A stretch of DNA of 64,000 nt from Clostridium sp. BJN0013. GTDB taxonomy: Bacteria; Bacillota; Clostridia; Clostridiales; Clostridiaceae. The notes under the pieces are model-generated. The model had not been told where the DNA came from. It ran no database searches and was given only the letters and a program-made list of their open reading frames with translations. Positions within the stretch are counted from its first letter, which is position 1. Every line of letters starts with the position of its first letter. Below are positions 18,501-26,781 of this stretch, piece by piece. The stretch is from NCBI RefSeq assembly GCF_040939125.1, contig NZ_CP162495.1, positions 1,116,001 through 1,180,000 on the forward strand, in the 5' to 3' direction. The position numbers and the translations under genes were made by a program.

Positions 18501-18805
18501 AAGAAAATCCAGCTAAAATTTCTAATTGCAAAGTTACTGTAGCTATAAATGGCAAAGATGCTACACATACTGGTGGACTTGTTGGTACAGGCTTGTACAT
18601 GAACAAGTACAATATGGAGAGTGTATTTATAATTTCTGGTTGTGAAGTTAATGCCACTATCAATGATACTGTTACTCCAGGAACAGTGGCTGGACGGGCT
18701 GAGGGAAGTATTATTGAAAGTTGTATAGCAAATGTAACTATAGATGGTGTATCTGATGGGCCGGAAATTGGAATTACAGATAGGCTTTTTGAAAGTGCAG
18801 AATAG
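15557..18805 (+). CDS. Secreted CWB2 cell-wall protein with two GLUG-like modules
   Basis: A 1,082-residue surface protein. The start is TTG 15557, with AAGGGGGA 6 bases upstream. Residues 1-24 are a signal peptide ending in TTVLA. Residues about 33-330 hold three CWB2 repeats (RIFGKDRYETS, RLGGATRYDTS, RIYGKDRYESN), which bind wall polysaccharide. A Gly/Ser linker follows near residue 335-350. Then come two homologous modules of about 330-370 residues, each opening with FAGGxGTxxxPYxIATAxQL and ADIDLSSYxNW, and containing many GLUG-type repeats (GGLIG, VGGVVG, IGGILGG). The architecture suggests a wall-anchored beta-helical adhesin or sugar-binding protein. A terminator follows. No neighbouring gene gives a clue to its ligand. 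Confidence 0.9.
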   Translation: MRLRKILGLIVGVVMLFSTTVLAESSYSLNQKRIFGKDRYETSSLISKNGWESASSVVICNGKNFPDALCAAPLAKKYNAPILLTSKSGLSESIKEELSRLNPDKVTVIGGSGVISDKVISEIKAAAPKASDITRLGGATRYDTSEMIADKVGKSSSIVLVSGKAPSDALSISYIAANKGMPILLADRKEDVSEYSKNNSVEKAYIIGGESLVSKDIESIFKNTERIYGKDRYESNQKILDKFKDDINFGSIYLASAQYNGVDQFADALSVSALASKDCNPIILVSGTMNKDTVSIIKSKVDKSSKVIAIGGTQLVSENIVTTLVNVNSSNDNDNQGNSGSSGGGGGGGSSSSNPFAGGNGTVSSPYKIATAAQLNKVRSYLNKNFILTADIDLSSYANWEPIGTFKPLSDKEEDAETPDPAVAFSGTFDGRGHTISNLKVNRSESFASGLFGCTVGTGEKPSSICNLKVQNADVTGFYLVGGVIGLQYKGCTVENITLTGNNKIQGSQGVGGIVGTSFECIKGCNAIADIIVLGSDGGWAGVLVGGMEGSSLIDCTSTGGSVTAEGDNCNALGGLSGGIYAGVQITNCHVNNVIITSSGQNDRLVGGLIGFTGTYGQDTPTMIINCSASTTISTSDNTTCVGGLVGGSKESDTQAIPSSFAIKNCTTAGTIVGGSESVGSITGYAYNSTVENCTSTMTVNGNANVPQIGKSETTEPSLFAGGSGTEADPYQIATASQLNNVRKYLDKHYILTADIDLSSYENWESIGTFNSQAEDDSGYFANAFTGSFDGDNHIISNLTTNRKDSVGVGLIGVSTSSSVVKNLKMENVKAEGTMAVGAVVGYNQGTVENLILSGDNNISGYNCIGGILGGNEGGAIKNCTSAATINILGDNVFENGRYILPDNAECGGIIVGGSFGGTIDGCSAEGTVNSKGSNAMGLGGVGGCLENMESIINCNAKVTINAGESAHGVGGLCGFSGTFDKENPAKISNCKVTVAINGKDATHTGGLVGTGLYMNKYNMESVFIISGCEVNATINDTVTPGTVAGRAEGSIIESCIANVTIDGVSDGPEIGITDRLFESAE

Positions 18806-18896
18806 AGCTAGCATTTTATATGAAAAATATAAATCTAAGATACTTCTTTAATAACAACAAAAAACGCTTTCTTAGCGGTGAATAATGATTTTTTAA

Positions 18897-18936
18897 ACAA
18901 CGGCTTTGAAATAAACATTAAAGCCGTTGTATTGTT
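18897..18936 (+). terminator. Intrinsic terminator after the CWB2-GLUG gene
   Basis: ACAACGGCTTT (18897-18907) pairs perfectly with AAAGCCGTTGT (18920-18930), followed by ATTGTTT. Confidence 0.75.
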
Positions 18937-19000
18937 TGGTATAGACTAATTGTATTCAAAAAAATAAACAAAATCTCCATTAATTTGATAAAGGTTCTTT

Positions 19001-19188
19001 ATGTCTATTTATGAAAATGTACTTAAATTTTGTATAGAAAACTAAGTAGTGTTTACTTAAAGGAAGAAACAGTGTCTGGAGTTTATTTATATGATGGAGA
19101 ATTAAAGAAGAAGGTATTTGTTTGCATTTCTGAACTGGATAAAAATTATAGGGTAGGGTTGTTATATTTTGATAGTAATAGGGGGTGA
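19001..19188 (+). pseudogene. Small unknown gene broken by a one-base deletion
   Basis: ATG 19001 opens MSIYENVLKFCIEN and stops at once. Adding one A to the run near 19036-19040 would join this to a downstream frame that reads SSVYLKEETVSGVYLYDGEL and continues to TGA 19186-19188, giving a protein of about 62 residues. The downstream stop lies four bases before the next gene, as in coupled genes. I do not recognise the protein. A sequencing error in the A-run would explain it equally well. Confidence 0.45.
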
Positions 19189-19192
19189 GAAT

Positions 19193-19558
19193 ATGAATAC
19201 TATTTTAAGAAATAAATTAGATGATTTTTATGTAGACGATAATGCATATATTTTAATAGAAATATTGGATTACTCATCTTTAATGGATGATAGAGGGAGG
19301 ATGTTTCATGTAATTCAAGATGGAAATAAGCAGTTGGAAATATATGCACAAAGAGTTCATAAAGGGAAAAATGATGGAATTGATAATTGGAAGTTTTATT
19401 ATAGAATATATAATAATGGTAAAGTCTTAAAGGAGTTTGAAACAAGTATGATTTGGGAAAGATCAGAATTGAGAGATATATCAGAAGAATTAAAAGAGGT
19501 GGGGTTAATTTCTAAAAAGATACAGAGAAACATGATAATTTCTTATAAAAAGGAGTAA
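19193..19558 (+). CDS. Hypothetical protein
   Basis: A 121-residue soluble protein that I do not recognise. It starts at ATG 19193, five bases after GGGGGTGAG; the frame is open a little further upstream, but this start has the ribosome site. It is acidic and rich in aromatic residues, with WKFYYRIYNNGKVLKEFETS and a C-terminal helical segment (ELRDISEELKEVGLISKK). No signal peptide, membrane segment or cysteine motif is seen. It follows the broken small gene by four bases and precedes an AraC regulator by 24 bases, so the three probably form one transcript. Confidence 0.65.
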   Translation: MNTILRNKLDDFYVDDNAYILIEILDYSSLMDDRGRMFHVIQDGNKQLEIYAQRVHKGKNDGIDNWKFYYRIYNNGKVLKEFETSMIWERSELRDISEELKEVGLISKKIQRNMIISYKKE

Positions 19559-19582
19559 TGGAAGAGAAAGGAGTAAGGTGGA

Positions 19583-20527
19583 TTGAGACAAAACTCTAAT
19601 TTAATGAAATTATATAATACTATTTTATCTTTAAATAGGGAACATGTGAAAGTGAGTTTTCCTGCTGAAATAGGAAAAGGTTTAGTATTACAATGGAGAA
19701 TAAAGCAAGGTATTACAATTACTGATTGGAAAATGAATTATAATAGAGAAACATTAGTAAGAGAAAATTCTAGTCTCTATTTTGTCAATTTATGTTTTTG
19801 TGTAAAGGGAGAAATGTGTTGGGAACGTGAAAAGGATAGAAATGAAATAGAAGAAGGGGATATGTATTTATATCGGAGTAAAGGAGAATTAGAAGTTGGA
19901 TATTATGAGAAAGAAAAAAACTATGAATTTATAAGTATAAAAATACCTGAATCCATTTTTATGGAAATTATAATGCAATATTTAGATGAAAGAGAATTTA
20001 AAAACGTGATTTATCACATAAATAAAGGTTTGAAATTTTCTGCAAATCACCATATAAATAGAATTTTATATTCTCTAAGAGAAATTCCTAAAAACAAAGG
20101 ATTAGCAAGCATGTATTTAGAGGGTAAGCTTTATGAATTAATAGCAGTTTATTTATCCAATATAATAGAAAAGAATAGGGAATGTTATTATTCCATTAAG
20201 TTAACTTCAGAAGACGTTGATGCTATAAATAAAGCAAAAAATATTATAGACAATAATTTAACCAATTTACCTACTGTAAATGAATTGACAAAACTGGTTA
20301 ATATTAATACATCTAAGTTGTCCCAAGGATTTCGAATGATATTTGGTGTACCAGTATATACTTATGGAATAAACCAAAGACTAGAATATGCTGCTTATTT
20401 ATTAGACACAACGAATAAAAATATTGGAGAAATAGCCACTTTATTGGGGTATACCAATATGAGTCATTTTTCTTACGCCTTTAAAAAACAGTTTGGGCTA
20501 CTTCCTAAAGAGTATAGAAAAAAATAA
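19583..20527 (+). CDS. AraC-family transcriptional regulator
   Basis: A 314-residue regulator. The C-terminal 100 residues form the double helix-turn-helix domain: VNELTKLVNINTSKLSQGFR for the first motif and NIGEIATLLGYTNMSHFSYA with FKKQFGLLPKEYRKK for the second. The N-terminal 200 residues are an unassigned ligand or dimerisation domain. TTG 19583 is the likely start, nine bases after AAAGGAG; ATG 19604 is an alternative. It lies upstream of a truncated ABC exporter gene, as AraC regulators often do in clostridial iron/siderophore or drug-export units. The exporter is broken, so its present target is uncertain. Confidence 0.87.
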   Translation: MRQNSNLMKLYNTILSLNREHVKVSFPAEIGKGLVLQWRIKQGITITDWKMNYNRETLVRENSSLYFVNLCFCVKGEMCWEREKDRNEIEEGDMYLYRSKGELEVGYYEKEKNYEFISIKIPESIFMEIIMQYLDEREFKNVIYHINKGLKFSANHHINRILYSLREIPKNKGLASMYLEGKLYELIAVYLSNIIEKNRECYYSIKLTSEDVDAINKAKNIIDNNLTNLPTVNELTKLVNINTSKLSQGFRMIFGVPVYTYGINQRLEYAAYLLDTTNKNIGEIATLLGYTNMSHFSYAFKKQFGLLPKEYRKK

Positions 20528-20682
20528 AATGAAAATTGATAAAATAAAAATGAAAATTGGTAGAAAAAGATTTTTATAGGGTTTATCATTTATACTGTAA
20601 AAGTTAGACAAAACTAACTAAACGGGTTAAGAATTTAAAAAGCATATTTTTTAATAGGTAAAAATATTTGGAGGTGAAATGA

Positions 20683-21825
20683 ATGTTTGATAAGGTTTTT
20701 CAGTATGCAGGACCTCATAAAAAAGGAATGATTCAGGCAACGATTCTTGTTTTATTCAGTGTTATATCCGGTGTGTTTCCTTTCTTTATGGCATATCAGA
20801 TTATTGCTCCTCTTGTTAGTGGAGAAAAGCTGAGTGTTTTTTATGTAAGTGTTCGGGTGTTTATGATTTTAATACTTTTAATTTTACAAGCGCTATTTTA
20901 TGGATGGGGACTATCTATATCACATAAAGCGGCTTATGGAACACTATACCGTTTAAGAGTTTTACTGCAGGAAAAGTTGGAAAGCTTACCTTTGGGTGTA
21001 ATTCAAGAAAAAGGAACTGAGCTTCTGAAAAAACTGTTTGTAGATGATGTAGACGGTTTGGAGATTTTGTTAGCCCATACATTACCGGAGGGAATTGCAA
21101 ATCTTATGGTTCCTGTTGTGATTTATATTATGATGTTCATTGTGGATTGGAAATTAGCCTTTCTGTCTTTGGCATCTGTACCTTTCAGTGTTATTGCTAT
21201 GAAGACTATGTATTCTATTGGAATGAAAAAAATGGGATCCTATTATCAAGCTGGTCAAATTATGAATAATACCATTATTGAGTACATTAATGGTATGGAA
21301 GTTATTAAAGTCTTTAATAAAGCAGGACAATCCTATGAACGCTTTGAAAGAGATGTAAAAAACTATAGGAATTTGACTTTGGGTTGGTATAAGGCTTGTT
21401 GGCCGTGGATGGCTATTTATAATAGTCTTCTGCCTTGTACTATTATTTTAACATTACCATTAGGCTCATGGCTTGTGTTAAGAGGTCATTCTATATTGCC
21501 TGATTTAATCTTAATTTTATGTTTATCTTTAAGTATAGGAATTCCGCTTTTGAGGGCATTAGGATTTTTACCAACAATGCCTCAGATAAATTACAAAATT
21601 ATGGCGATAGAAGGGGTTTTGGAGAGTGAACCTTTAAAACATACAGGTAATGAATTTATTGGTAAAGATTATACCATTGAATATAAGAATGTAACCTTTG
21701 GATATGATGAAAAAGATGTTATTTCCAATATATCTTTTATTATTCATCCCAATAATACTGTTGCATTGGTTGGTAAATCCGGTTCCGGGAAAAGTACCTT
21801 AGCAAAACTGGTGCTAGTATAAAAA
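20683..21825 (+). pseudogene. ABC exporter (TMD-NBD fusion), truncated by an IS3 fragment
   Basis: An ABC exporter half-transporter cut short. Residues 1-300 are a six-helix membrane domain (FKVIKVFNKAGQSYERFE-like coupling region visible as VIKVFNKAGQSYERF). The nucleotide-binding domain begins at IEYKNVTFGYDE and reaches Walker A, LVGKSGSGKSTLAKL, then stops at 21820-21822, where the IS3-type end TGTAGACAC begins (21826). The signature motif, Walker B and H-loop are missing; an intact protein would be about 570-580 residues, so it cannot hydrolyse ATP. The family resembles the YbtP/YbtQ/Irt iron-siderophore exporters that sit beside AraC regulators, but this is by resemblance only. GAGGTG precedes ATG 20683. 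Confidence 0.85.
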
Positions 21826-21880
21826 TGTAGACACAAAAATTCGAACAATATAGAATAAAAGAAAAGGAGTGTCTATAAAG

Positions 21881-22156
21881 ATGTCAAATAAATCCAAAAG
21901 ATATACAGAAGATTTTAAAAATACAGTAGTAGAACTTTATAAATCAGGTAAATCTTTAAGTGAGTTAAACAGCGAATATGGCGCATCTAAATCAACAATA
22001 AAATCATGGGTTAAAAAATCAACACCTATACAGATAGATAATAACAAAACTATTACGACAGCTGATTATCAGGTATTGATGAAAAAAATGGCCAGGTTGG
22101 AGGAAGAAAATGAGATATTAAAAAAAGCTATGGCCATATTTGCAAAGAAAAATTAA
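21881..22156 (+). CDS. IS3-family transposase OrfA
   Basis: A 91-residue helix-turn-helix protein: RYTEDFKNTVVELYKSGKSL with ELNSEYGASKSTIKSWVKK is the classic HTH_Tnp_1 domain. A C-terminal leucine-zipper-like helix follows (MKKMARLEEENEILKKAMAIF). The frame extends to a GTG at 21869, but ATG 21881 has the better spacing from AAGGAG. In intact elements OrfA is fused to OrfB by a -1 ribosomal frameshift near the A-rich end; here OrfB is truncated. The protein may still bind IS ends, but it is not a functional transposase alone. Confidence 0.88.
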   Translation: MSNKSKRYTEDFKNTVVELYKSGKSLSELNSEYGASKSTIKSWVKKSTPIQIDNNKTITTADYQVLMKKMARLEEENEILKKAMAIFAKKN

Positions 22157-22385
22157 ATGTATTATACAAGTTTATTAAAGATAACAAAAATAATTATAGT
22201 ATTAAGTTAATGTGTGAGGTTTTTAATGTACCAAGAAGTTCTTTTTATAAAAATTCCAGGTGCAGCCAGAGTACACGAAGTATTCAAAATGAACAGATTA
22301 AATCCTCTATTCTAGATATTTATAGAGATAGTAAGGAACGTTATGGTGCAATAAAAATAAATCATAAGCTTAGGCAGCTCAATAT
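22150..22385 (+). pseudogene. IS3-family transposase OrfB, N-terminal fragment
   Basis: In the -1 frame relative to OrfA the sequence reads LYKFIKDNKNNYSIKLMCEV, then FNVPRSSFYK and SILDIYRDSKERYGAIKINH. This is the HTH_21 and start of the OrfB region that precedes the rve integrase core. It ends near 22385 with no DDE residues; the continuing open frame to 22512 is antisense to the AraC remnant. Confidence 0.85.
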
Positions 22386-22413
22386 ACTACTTGTAGCTTG
22401 TCTAACTTCAAGC

Positions 22414-23369
22414 TCAATCTTTGAATTTTCGATATTCCGAAGGAGACATACTGGTCATTTTCTTAAATGCGGCTGCAAATTTGCTTTGATTTTCATATCC
22501 AACCTTTCCTGATATCACCGCAATGCTGTCATATGAGTTTTGCAGCATAAATGCGGCGGTTTTGATTCTGTAATGGTGCATATAATTTCGGATTGTTGTT
22601 CCATAAATGCCTTTGAAGCAACTTTTCAATGTGGTTACGCCAATTCCATATTTTTTTGATATTTCTTCAATTGTAATGCGTTTATTCATATGTGTAATTA
22701 AATGGTCTCTTATTTGTCTTGTAATGGTTACTTGTTTTCTTGAATAATAGGGTCTTTCTTGATTTTGTTCTGAAATATTGTTACTGCTCAAAAAAAGTAA
22801 TAGTTCAATCACTTTTATTTGATGATATGTGCGGCAGAGTTCTTCCTTTACTGGATAAGGTTGTGAAAAAATATGTTTTATTTCATTTCTGGCCCTCAGG
22901 ATAAAGCAGTGATCCTGTACACATAGTTTTTTCATAAGTTTATATAAATCAATAGAATCTGGCAATTTCATTTTTTTGATGGATATCACTGCCTCATCTA
23001 AATAAATGATAATAGATATACCCTTAAAATATCCTAATGGGAAACTAGATGAAATCTTCTTACATGAAAAATTACTAATAGATAAATCACCCTTATTTAA
23101 ATATATATAATCATTTTTTTAAACTCGCATTCATATCTGCCCTCTAGGCAATGATTGATTTCTATAATATTTGTATTTGTTATATTATTATTTGGGTTTA
23201 TATTTAGTTGGAACAAATTATATGTCAATTGAATTCCTGGAAGTACTTCATACTTTATAAGTTTTCCTGTACCGCTCTGATTTTCGATATAGTATTCTGT
23301 ACAATAGCGGTGCTGTTTTATAGCTTTTAAATCTGAACCAAATATATTCTGCCACTTTATTGTTTGCAT
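22414..23369 (-). pseudogene. AraC-family (YbtA-like) regulator, frameshifted
   Basis: Two leftward frames together make one AraC regulator of about 317 residues. The first (from ATG 23369) gives the N-terminal domain up to CLEGRYECEFKK. The second (to the stop at 22414) continues with LNKGDLSISNFSCKKIS and ends with the double HTH (ITIEEISKKYGIGVTTLKSC; VISGKVGYENQSKFAAAFKK). The break is at the A7 run at about 23113-23119: one more A would restore KKNDYIYLNKGDLS. EINHCLEGRYECEF is typical of YbtA-like clostridial regulators of siderophore transport. GGAGAAAAA precedes the start, and a Fur box lies 170 bases upstream. A reversible length change of the run or a sequencing error are alternatives to decay. 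Confidence 0.8.
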
Positions 23370-23536
23370 TAGTTTTTCTCCTTTCTATTGATATAGTATC
23401 TCATTGTAAGTCTATATCTTACAGTGTTAGCTAATTCTAACGTTGGAATAAAATATAGAAAAGAAAAAGTAAGTATATGAGTACAATTTTACTCCTTATA
23501 GATAATTTAACCATTATAATTTATTATGCTTTAATT

Positions 23537-23555
23537 GATATTGATTATCAATATC
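23537..23555. promoter_or_regulatory. Fur box
   Basis: GATATTGATTATCAATATC is a perfect 9-1-9 palindrome matching 16 of 19 positions of the Fur consensus GATAATGATAATCATTATC. On the minus strand it overlaps a TTGATA -35 with CATAAT 17 bases on, so it is placed to repress the leftward AraC gene (22414-23369) when iron is plentiful. Confidence 0.75.
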
Positions 23556-23617
23556 TTTGCGGTTTGACTATAGAAAAATCTATAGCAGCAAAATAGTAAC
23601 TTTAAGATTTATCTTGA

Positions 23618-24040
23618 TTATTCAAGCAGTTCTTTTACATCCTTATAAATTAATATATTCGATATACCTGCATAGTATCTTATTATTCCATCAATCACAG
23701 TTATTGGAGGGGTGAATCCCTTATGGATAATATTATTTACTTCAGTTCCTTCTTTATCTGATAAATTTATTTTATCAAGTTCTATAAAATTTAATATTAT
23801 ATTTTGTGATACGTCACTATTATTAAGGAAATCTCTTAAATCATTATAGAGTTCCTCTGTTTCTATAAGTGTTACATTTGATTCAGATGAAATAGAATTT
23901 TTACAGTTGTTTCTGCAGTTTGTACAGCTGCTGCATTTTGTTTTATTTTGGCAGCTATTAGAAGTGGAATCATGACTGCTATTGCAGCAGCTTTTTAAAG
24001 ATAGCACAGCATTCTTATTTCCATTCTCTAATAATAACAA
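23618..24040 (-). CDS. Cys-rich protein with a thioredoxin-like C-terminal part
   Basis: A 140-residue protein that I cannot assign to a named family. The N-terminal third is packed with cysteines (SCCNSS, SCQNKTKCSSCTNCRNNCKN), a possible metal or persulfide site. The rest reads like a small thioredoxin-fold domain: ETEELYNDLRDFLNN, then GFTPPITVIDGIIRYYAG with a cis-proline-like TPPIT, as in ArsD-type or glutaredoxin-type proteins. The start is uncertain: TTG 24040 has no clear ribosome site and a GTG 11 codons later is possible. It is divergent from cysteine desulfurase and mnmA, with a 130-base shared regulatory region, so a role in sulfur or metal handling is plausible but inferred. Confidence 0.6.
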   Translation of the reverse strand: MLLLENGNKNAVLSLKSCCNSSHDSTSNSCQNKTKCSSCTNCRNNCKNSISSESNVTLIETEELYNDLRDFLNNSDVSQNIILNFIELDKINLSDKEGTEVNNIIHKGFTPPITVIDGIIRYYAGISNILIYKDVKELLE

Positions 24041-24170
24041 TTATATTATCATAAAGAGATAATTTTATGCAATTCAAAATGTGTTATATTGACAAAAAGT
24101 ATATTTAAAAATAAAATTAGTATAATAATTATTAGTTGTTTAAAGATGATTTGTACAGGAGATGTAATCA

Positions 24171-25340
24171 ATGAATAGAGAAATTTATATGGACTATGCA
24201 GCTACAACTTTTGTAAAACCAGAAGTTATAGAAGAGATGAAATTATATTTTCATGAGTATTTTGGTAATCCTTCTTCCGTCTATCATATATCGAGAAGTA
24301 CAAAAATGGCCATAACAAGGGATAGAGAAAAGATAGCATCAGCTATAAATGCAAATAGAGATGAAATATTTTTTACAAGTGGAGGATCAGAATCAGATAA
24401 TTGGGCCATAAAAGGAGTAGCTTTTGCAAATAAGGAAAAAGGAAAGCATATAATAACTACAGGCATTGAACATCCTGCGGTAATAAACACCTGCAAATAT
24501 ATGGAAAAACAAGGCTTTAAAGTTACTTATCTTCCTGTGGATGAATTTGGAACAGTAGATATAAAAAAACTTGAAGAAGCTATAAGAGAAGATACATTAC
24601 TTGTATCTATAATGTTTGCAAATAATGAAATAGGAACTATACAGCCTATAAAAGAAATAGGAAATGTGTGCAAAAAAAGAGGGGTTTTACTACATACAGA
24701 TGCAGTTCAAGCAGTAGGTAATGTTCCCATTGACGTTAAGGATATGAATATAGATCTTTTGTCTATGTCATCTCATAAATTTTATGGACCTAAAGGTATA
24801 GGTGCTCTCTATATAAAAAAAGGAGTAAAAATAGATAGTTTTGTTCATGGAGGTTCCCAAGAAAGAGGTAGACGAGCTGGAACGGAGAATATTGCAGGTA
24901 TAGTTGGTATGGGAAAAGCACTTGAAATCGCAGTTGAAAATATGGATAGGGAAAATGAAAGACTAAGTTACATTAGGGATAAAATGATAGAAAAACTTTT
25001 AAAAATACCTCATACCAGATTAAATGGACATAAAAGCAATAGACTTCCAGGCAACATAAATATTTCTTTTGATTTTGCGGAGGGAGAAATTCTGGTTATG
25101 GCTTTAGATAATAAAGGGATATACGTATCTGCAGGAAGTGCGTGTTCTGCAGGAGCCATGGAACCATCCTATGTGCTGAAGTCCATAGGGCTTTCCGACA
25201 GTAGGGCAAAATCCTCTATTAGACTTAGCTTGGGAGCTAATACTACAGAGGAAGATAGTAGCTATGTTACGGGTATTATAAAAGATACAGTGTTTAAATT
25301 AAGAGAAAATAATGCAAAATGGGATTCTAAAAAATTTTAG
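24171..25340 (+). CDS. Cysteine desulfurase (NifS/IscS family)
   Basis: A 389-residue PLP enzyme that takes sulfur from cysteine as an enzyme persulfide for tRNA thiolation and Fe-S assembly. The start MNREIYMDYAATTFVKPEV is diagnostic. The PLP lysine is in SMSSHKFYGPKG, phosphate-binding residues are in FTSGGSESDN, and the catalytic cysteine lies in SAGSACSAGAMEPSYVL. The length fits group I enzymes. GGAGATG precedes the ATG. The next gene, 18 bases on, is mnmA, and no iscU lies between them, so its first job is probably to supply sulfur for 2-thiouridine in tRNA. Whether it also feeds Fe-S assembly cannot be told. Confidence 0.94.
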   Translation: MNREIYMDYAATTFVKPEVIEEMKLYFHEYFGNPSSVYHISRSTKMAITRDREKIASAINANRDEIFFTSGGSESDNWAIKGVAFANKEKGKHIITTGIEHPAVINTCKYMEKQGFKVTYLPVDEFGTVDIKKLEEAIREDTLLVSIMFANNEIGTIQPIKEIGNVCKKRGVLLHTDAVQAVGNVPIDVKDMNIDLLSMSSHKFYGPKGIGALYIKKGVKIDSFVHGGSQERGRRAGTENIAGIVGMGKALEIAVENMDRENERLSYIRDKMIEKLLKIPHTRLNGHKSNRLPGNINISFDFAEGEILVMALDNKGIYVSAGSACSAGAMEPSYVLKSIGLSDSRAKSSIRLSLGANTTEEDSSYVTGIIKDTVFKLRENNAKWDSKKF

Positions 25341-25358
25341 ATTAGAATAGGTGATAAA

Positions 25359-26429
25359 ATGGCAAAAAAAGTAGTAGTAGGTATGAGTGGTGGAGTAGAC
25401 AGTTCCGTTGCAGCGCATCTTTTGAAAGAACAAGGATATGAAGTTATTGGAGTAACAATGCAAGTTTGGCAGGAAGATGACTACTATAAGGGTATGGAAG
25501 GGGGATGCTGTTCTTTAAGTACTGTAGAAGATGCCAGGATGGTAGCATATCATCTTAATATACCTCATTATGTTATGAATTTTAAAGATGTATTTAAAAG
25601 GAATGTAATAGACTATTTTATACAGGAATATATGGAAGGAAGGACACCCAATCCATGTATAGCTTGTAATAAATATATAAAATTTGATGAACTTTTAAAG
25701 AGAGCCATGGATTTAGGTGCAGATTATGTGGCTACAGGACATTATGCCACTGTAGAAAAAATCAAAGACAGATATACGCTGAAGAAATCAAAAGATTATA
25801 ATAAGGATCAAACTTATGCTCTTTACAATCTTACTCAGTTTCAGCTGGCGCATACTTTAATGCCTTGTGGAATATATAAAAAAGAAGAAATAAGAGAAAT
25901 AGCAAGAAAAATAGGACTTAATGTCTATTCTAAAAGAGATAGCGAAGAAATATGTTTCATTCCAGATAATGATCATGGAGCTTATATAAGGAGAATCATG
26001 AAAGACAAAGTAAAAGAAGGAAATTTTATAGATAAACAGGGGAATGTACTGGGAAAACATAAGGGGATAGTTTACTATACATTGGGTCAGAGAAAAGGAC
26101 TGGGCTTATCCTTTGGCGTGCCTATGTATGTTATAGATATAAAGCCTCATACCAATGAAGTTGTACTTGGCAGCGAAGAAGATATATTTAAAACGGATTT
26201 GGTGGCAAAAGATGTGAATTTTCTTCCCTTTGAGAATTTGACCTCACCAATGAAGGTAAAAGCTAAAATAAGATATTCCTCAAAGCCTGCAGAGGCAGTA
26301 GTAAGTTCCATAGACAAAGAAAAAGTAAAAGTAAAATTTACTGACAAACAAAGGGCAATTACAAAAGGGCAGTCTGTAGTATTCTACAAAGATAACATTT
26401 TAATTGGTGGAGGAATTATTGACAGTTAA
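25359..26429 (+). CDS. mnmA: tRNA-specific 2-thiouridylase MnmA
   Basis: A 356-residue enzyme that installs sulfur at C2 of wobble uridine-34 in tRNA-Lys, -Glu and -Gln. The ATP pyrophosphatase PP-loop is [15 protein letters not shown] near the N-terminus. The two catalytic cysteines are in [13 protein letters not shown] and [31 protein letters not shown] and [16 protein letters not shown] are further family landmarks. It follows the cysteine desulfurase by 18 bases with AGGTG before the ATG, a common firmicute pairing of sulfur donor and thiolase. Next is the second T-box ilvC, which is unrelated. Confidence 0.96.
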   Translation: MAKKVVVGMSGGVDSSVAAHLLKEQGYEVIGVTMQVWQEDDYYKGMEGGCCSLSTVEDARMVAYHLNIPHYVMNFKDVFKRNVIDYFIQEYMEGRTPNPCIACNKYIKFDELLKRAMDLGADYVATGHYATVEKIKDRYTLKKSKDYNKDQTYALYNLTQFQLAHTLMPCGIYKKEEIREIARKIGLNVYSKRDSEEICFIPDNDHGAYIRRIMKDKVKEGNFIDKQGNVLGKHKGIVYYTLGQRKGLGLSFGVPMYVIDIKPHTNEVVLGSEEDIFKTDLVAKDVNFLPFENLTSPMKVKAKIRYSSKPAEAVVSSIDKEKVKVKFTDKQRAITKGQSVVFYKDNILIGGGIIDS

Positions 26430-26483
26430 TATTATAAGTGCTAGAATTAAAAGAAATAAATTTTTTGAAGGTTTATTAACATA

Positions 26484-26512
26484 TTGACATAAAATGAGAT
26501 GTGTAGTAGACT
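26484..26512 (+). promoter_or_regulatory. Promoter of the second ilvC leader
   Basis: TTGACA at 26484-26489 and TAGACT at 26507-26512, 17 bases apart. This mirrors the promoter position of the first T-box. Confidence 0.65.
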
Positions 26513-26518
26513 ATGAAA

Positions 26519-26741
26519 ATAACATTAAAAACTAAGACAGGGATCAAGTAAATGTGACTAACATTTTAAAGAGAGTGGTTGAAGCTGGAAATCCATAAAT
26601 GTTACATGTTGAAACTCCCCCTGGAGTTGTAAGCTGAACTTATAGTAGGCTGTGCCGGTAGAAGCCGTTATAAAGTATGAGTAAGAAATTTGGGTGGTAC
26701 CGCGGTAGACTTTCGCCCCAGGCAGAAGGTCTATTTTTTTA
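26519..26741 (+). promoter_or_regulatory. T-box riboswitch, leucine specifier (CTC)
   Basis: The T-box core GGGTGGTACCGCGG ends at 26705 and a terminator stem follows (TAGACTTT at 26706 with AAGGTCTA, then seven T). The specifier region reads GAAA-CTC-CCC and aligns position for position with GAAA-ATC-ACC of the first leader. The codon at 26615-26617 is CTC, leucine. The core and stem pieces GAGAGTGG and CTGGAGTTG are shared with the first T-box, but the body has diverged. Confidence 0.88.
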
Positions 26742-26781
26742 TGCTATTTTTAAGAAATAAACAATATAGGAGGAAATAATA

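Larger units (their letters stand above)
21826..22385 (+). mobile_element. IS3-family insertion sequence, right part missing
   Basis: The left end TGTAGACACAAAAATTCG is an IS3/IS150-type terminal repeat. It is followed by an intact orfA and only the first part of orfB in the -1 frame. Near 22385 the sequence changes abruptly to the tail of an oppositely oriented AraC gene. The right end and the DDE catalytic domain are absent, so the element cannot move by itself. Confidence 0.85.

Noticed and set aside
22386-22512. Longer OrfB product continuing to 22512
   Set aside because: After about 22385 the predicted residues no longer resemble OrfB and lie antisense to the AraC gene tail, so the continuation is a chance fusion frame.
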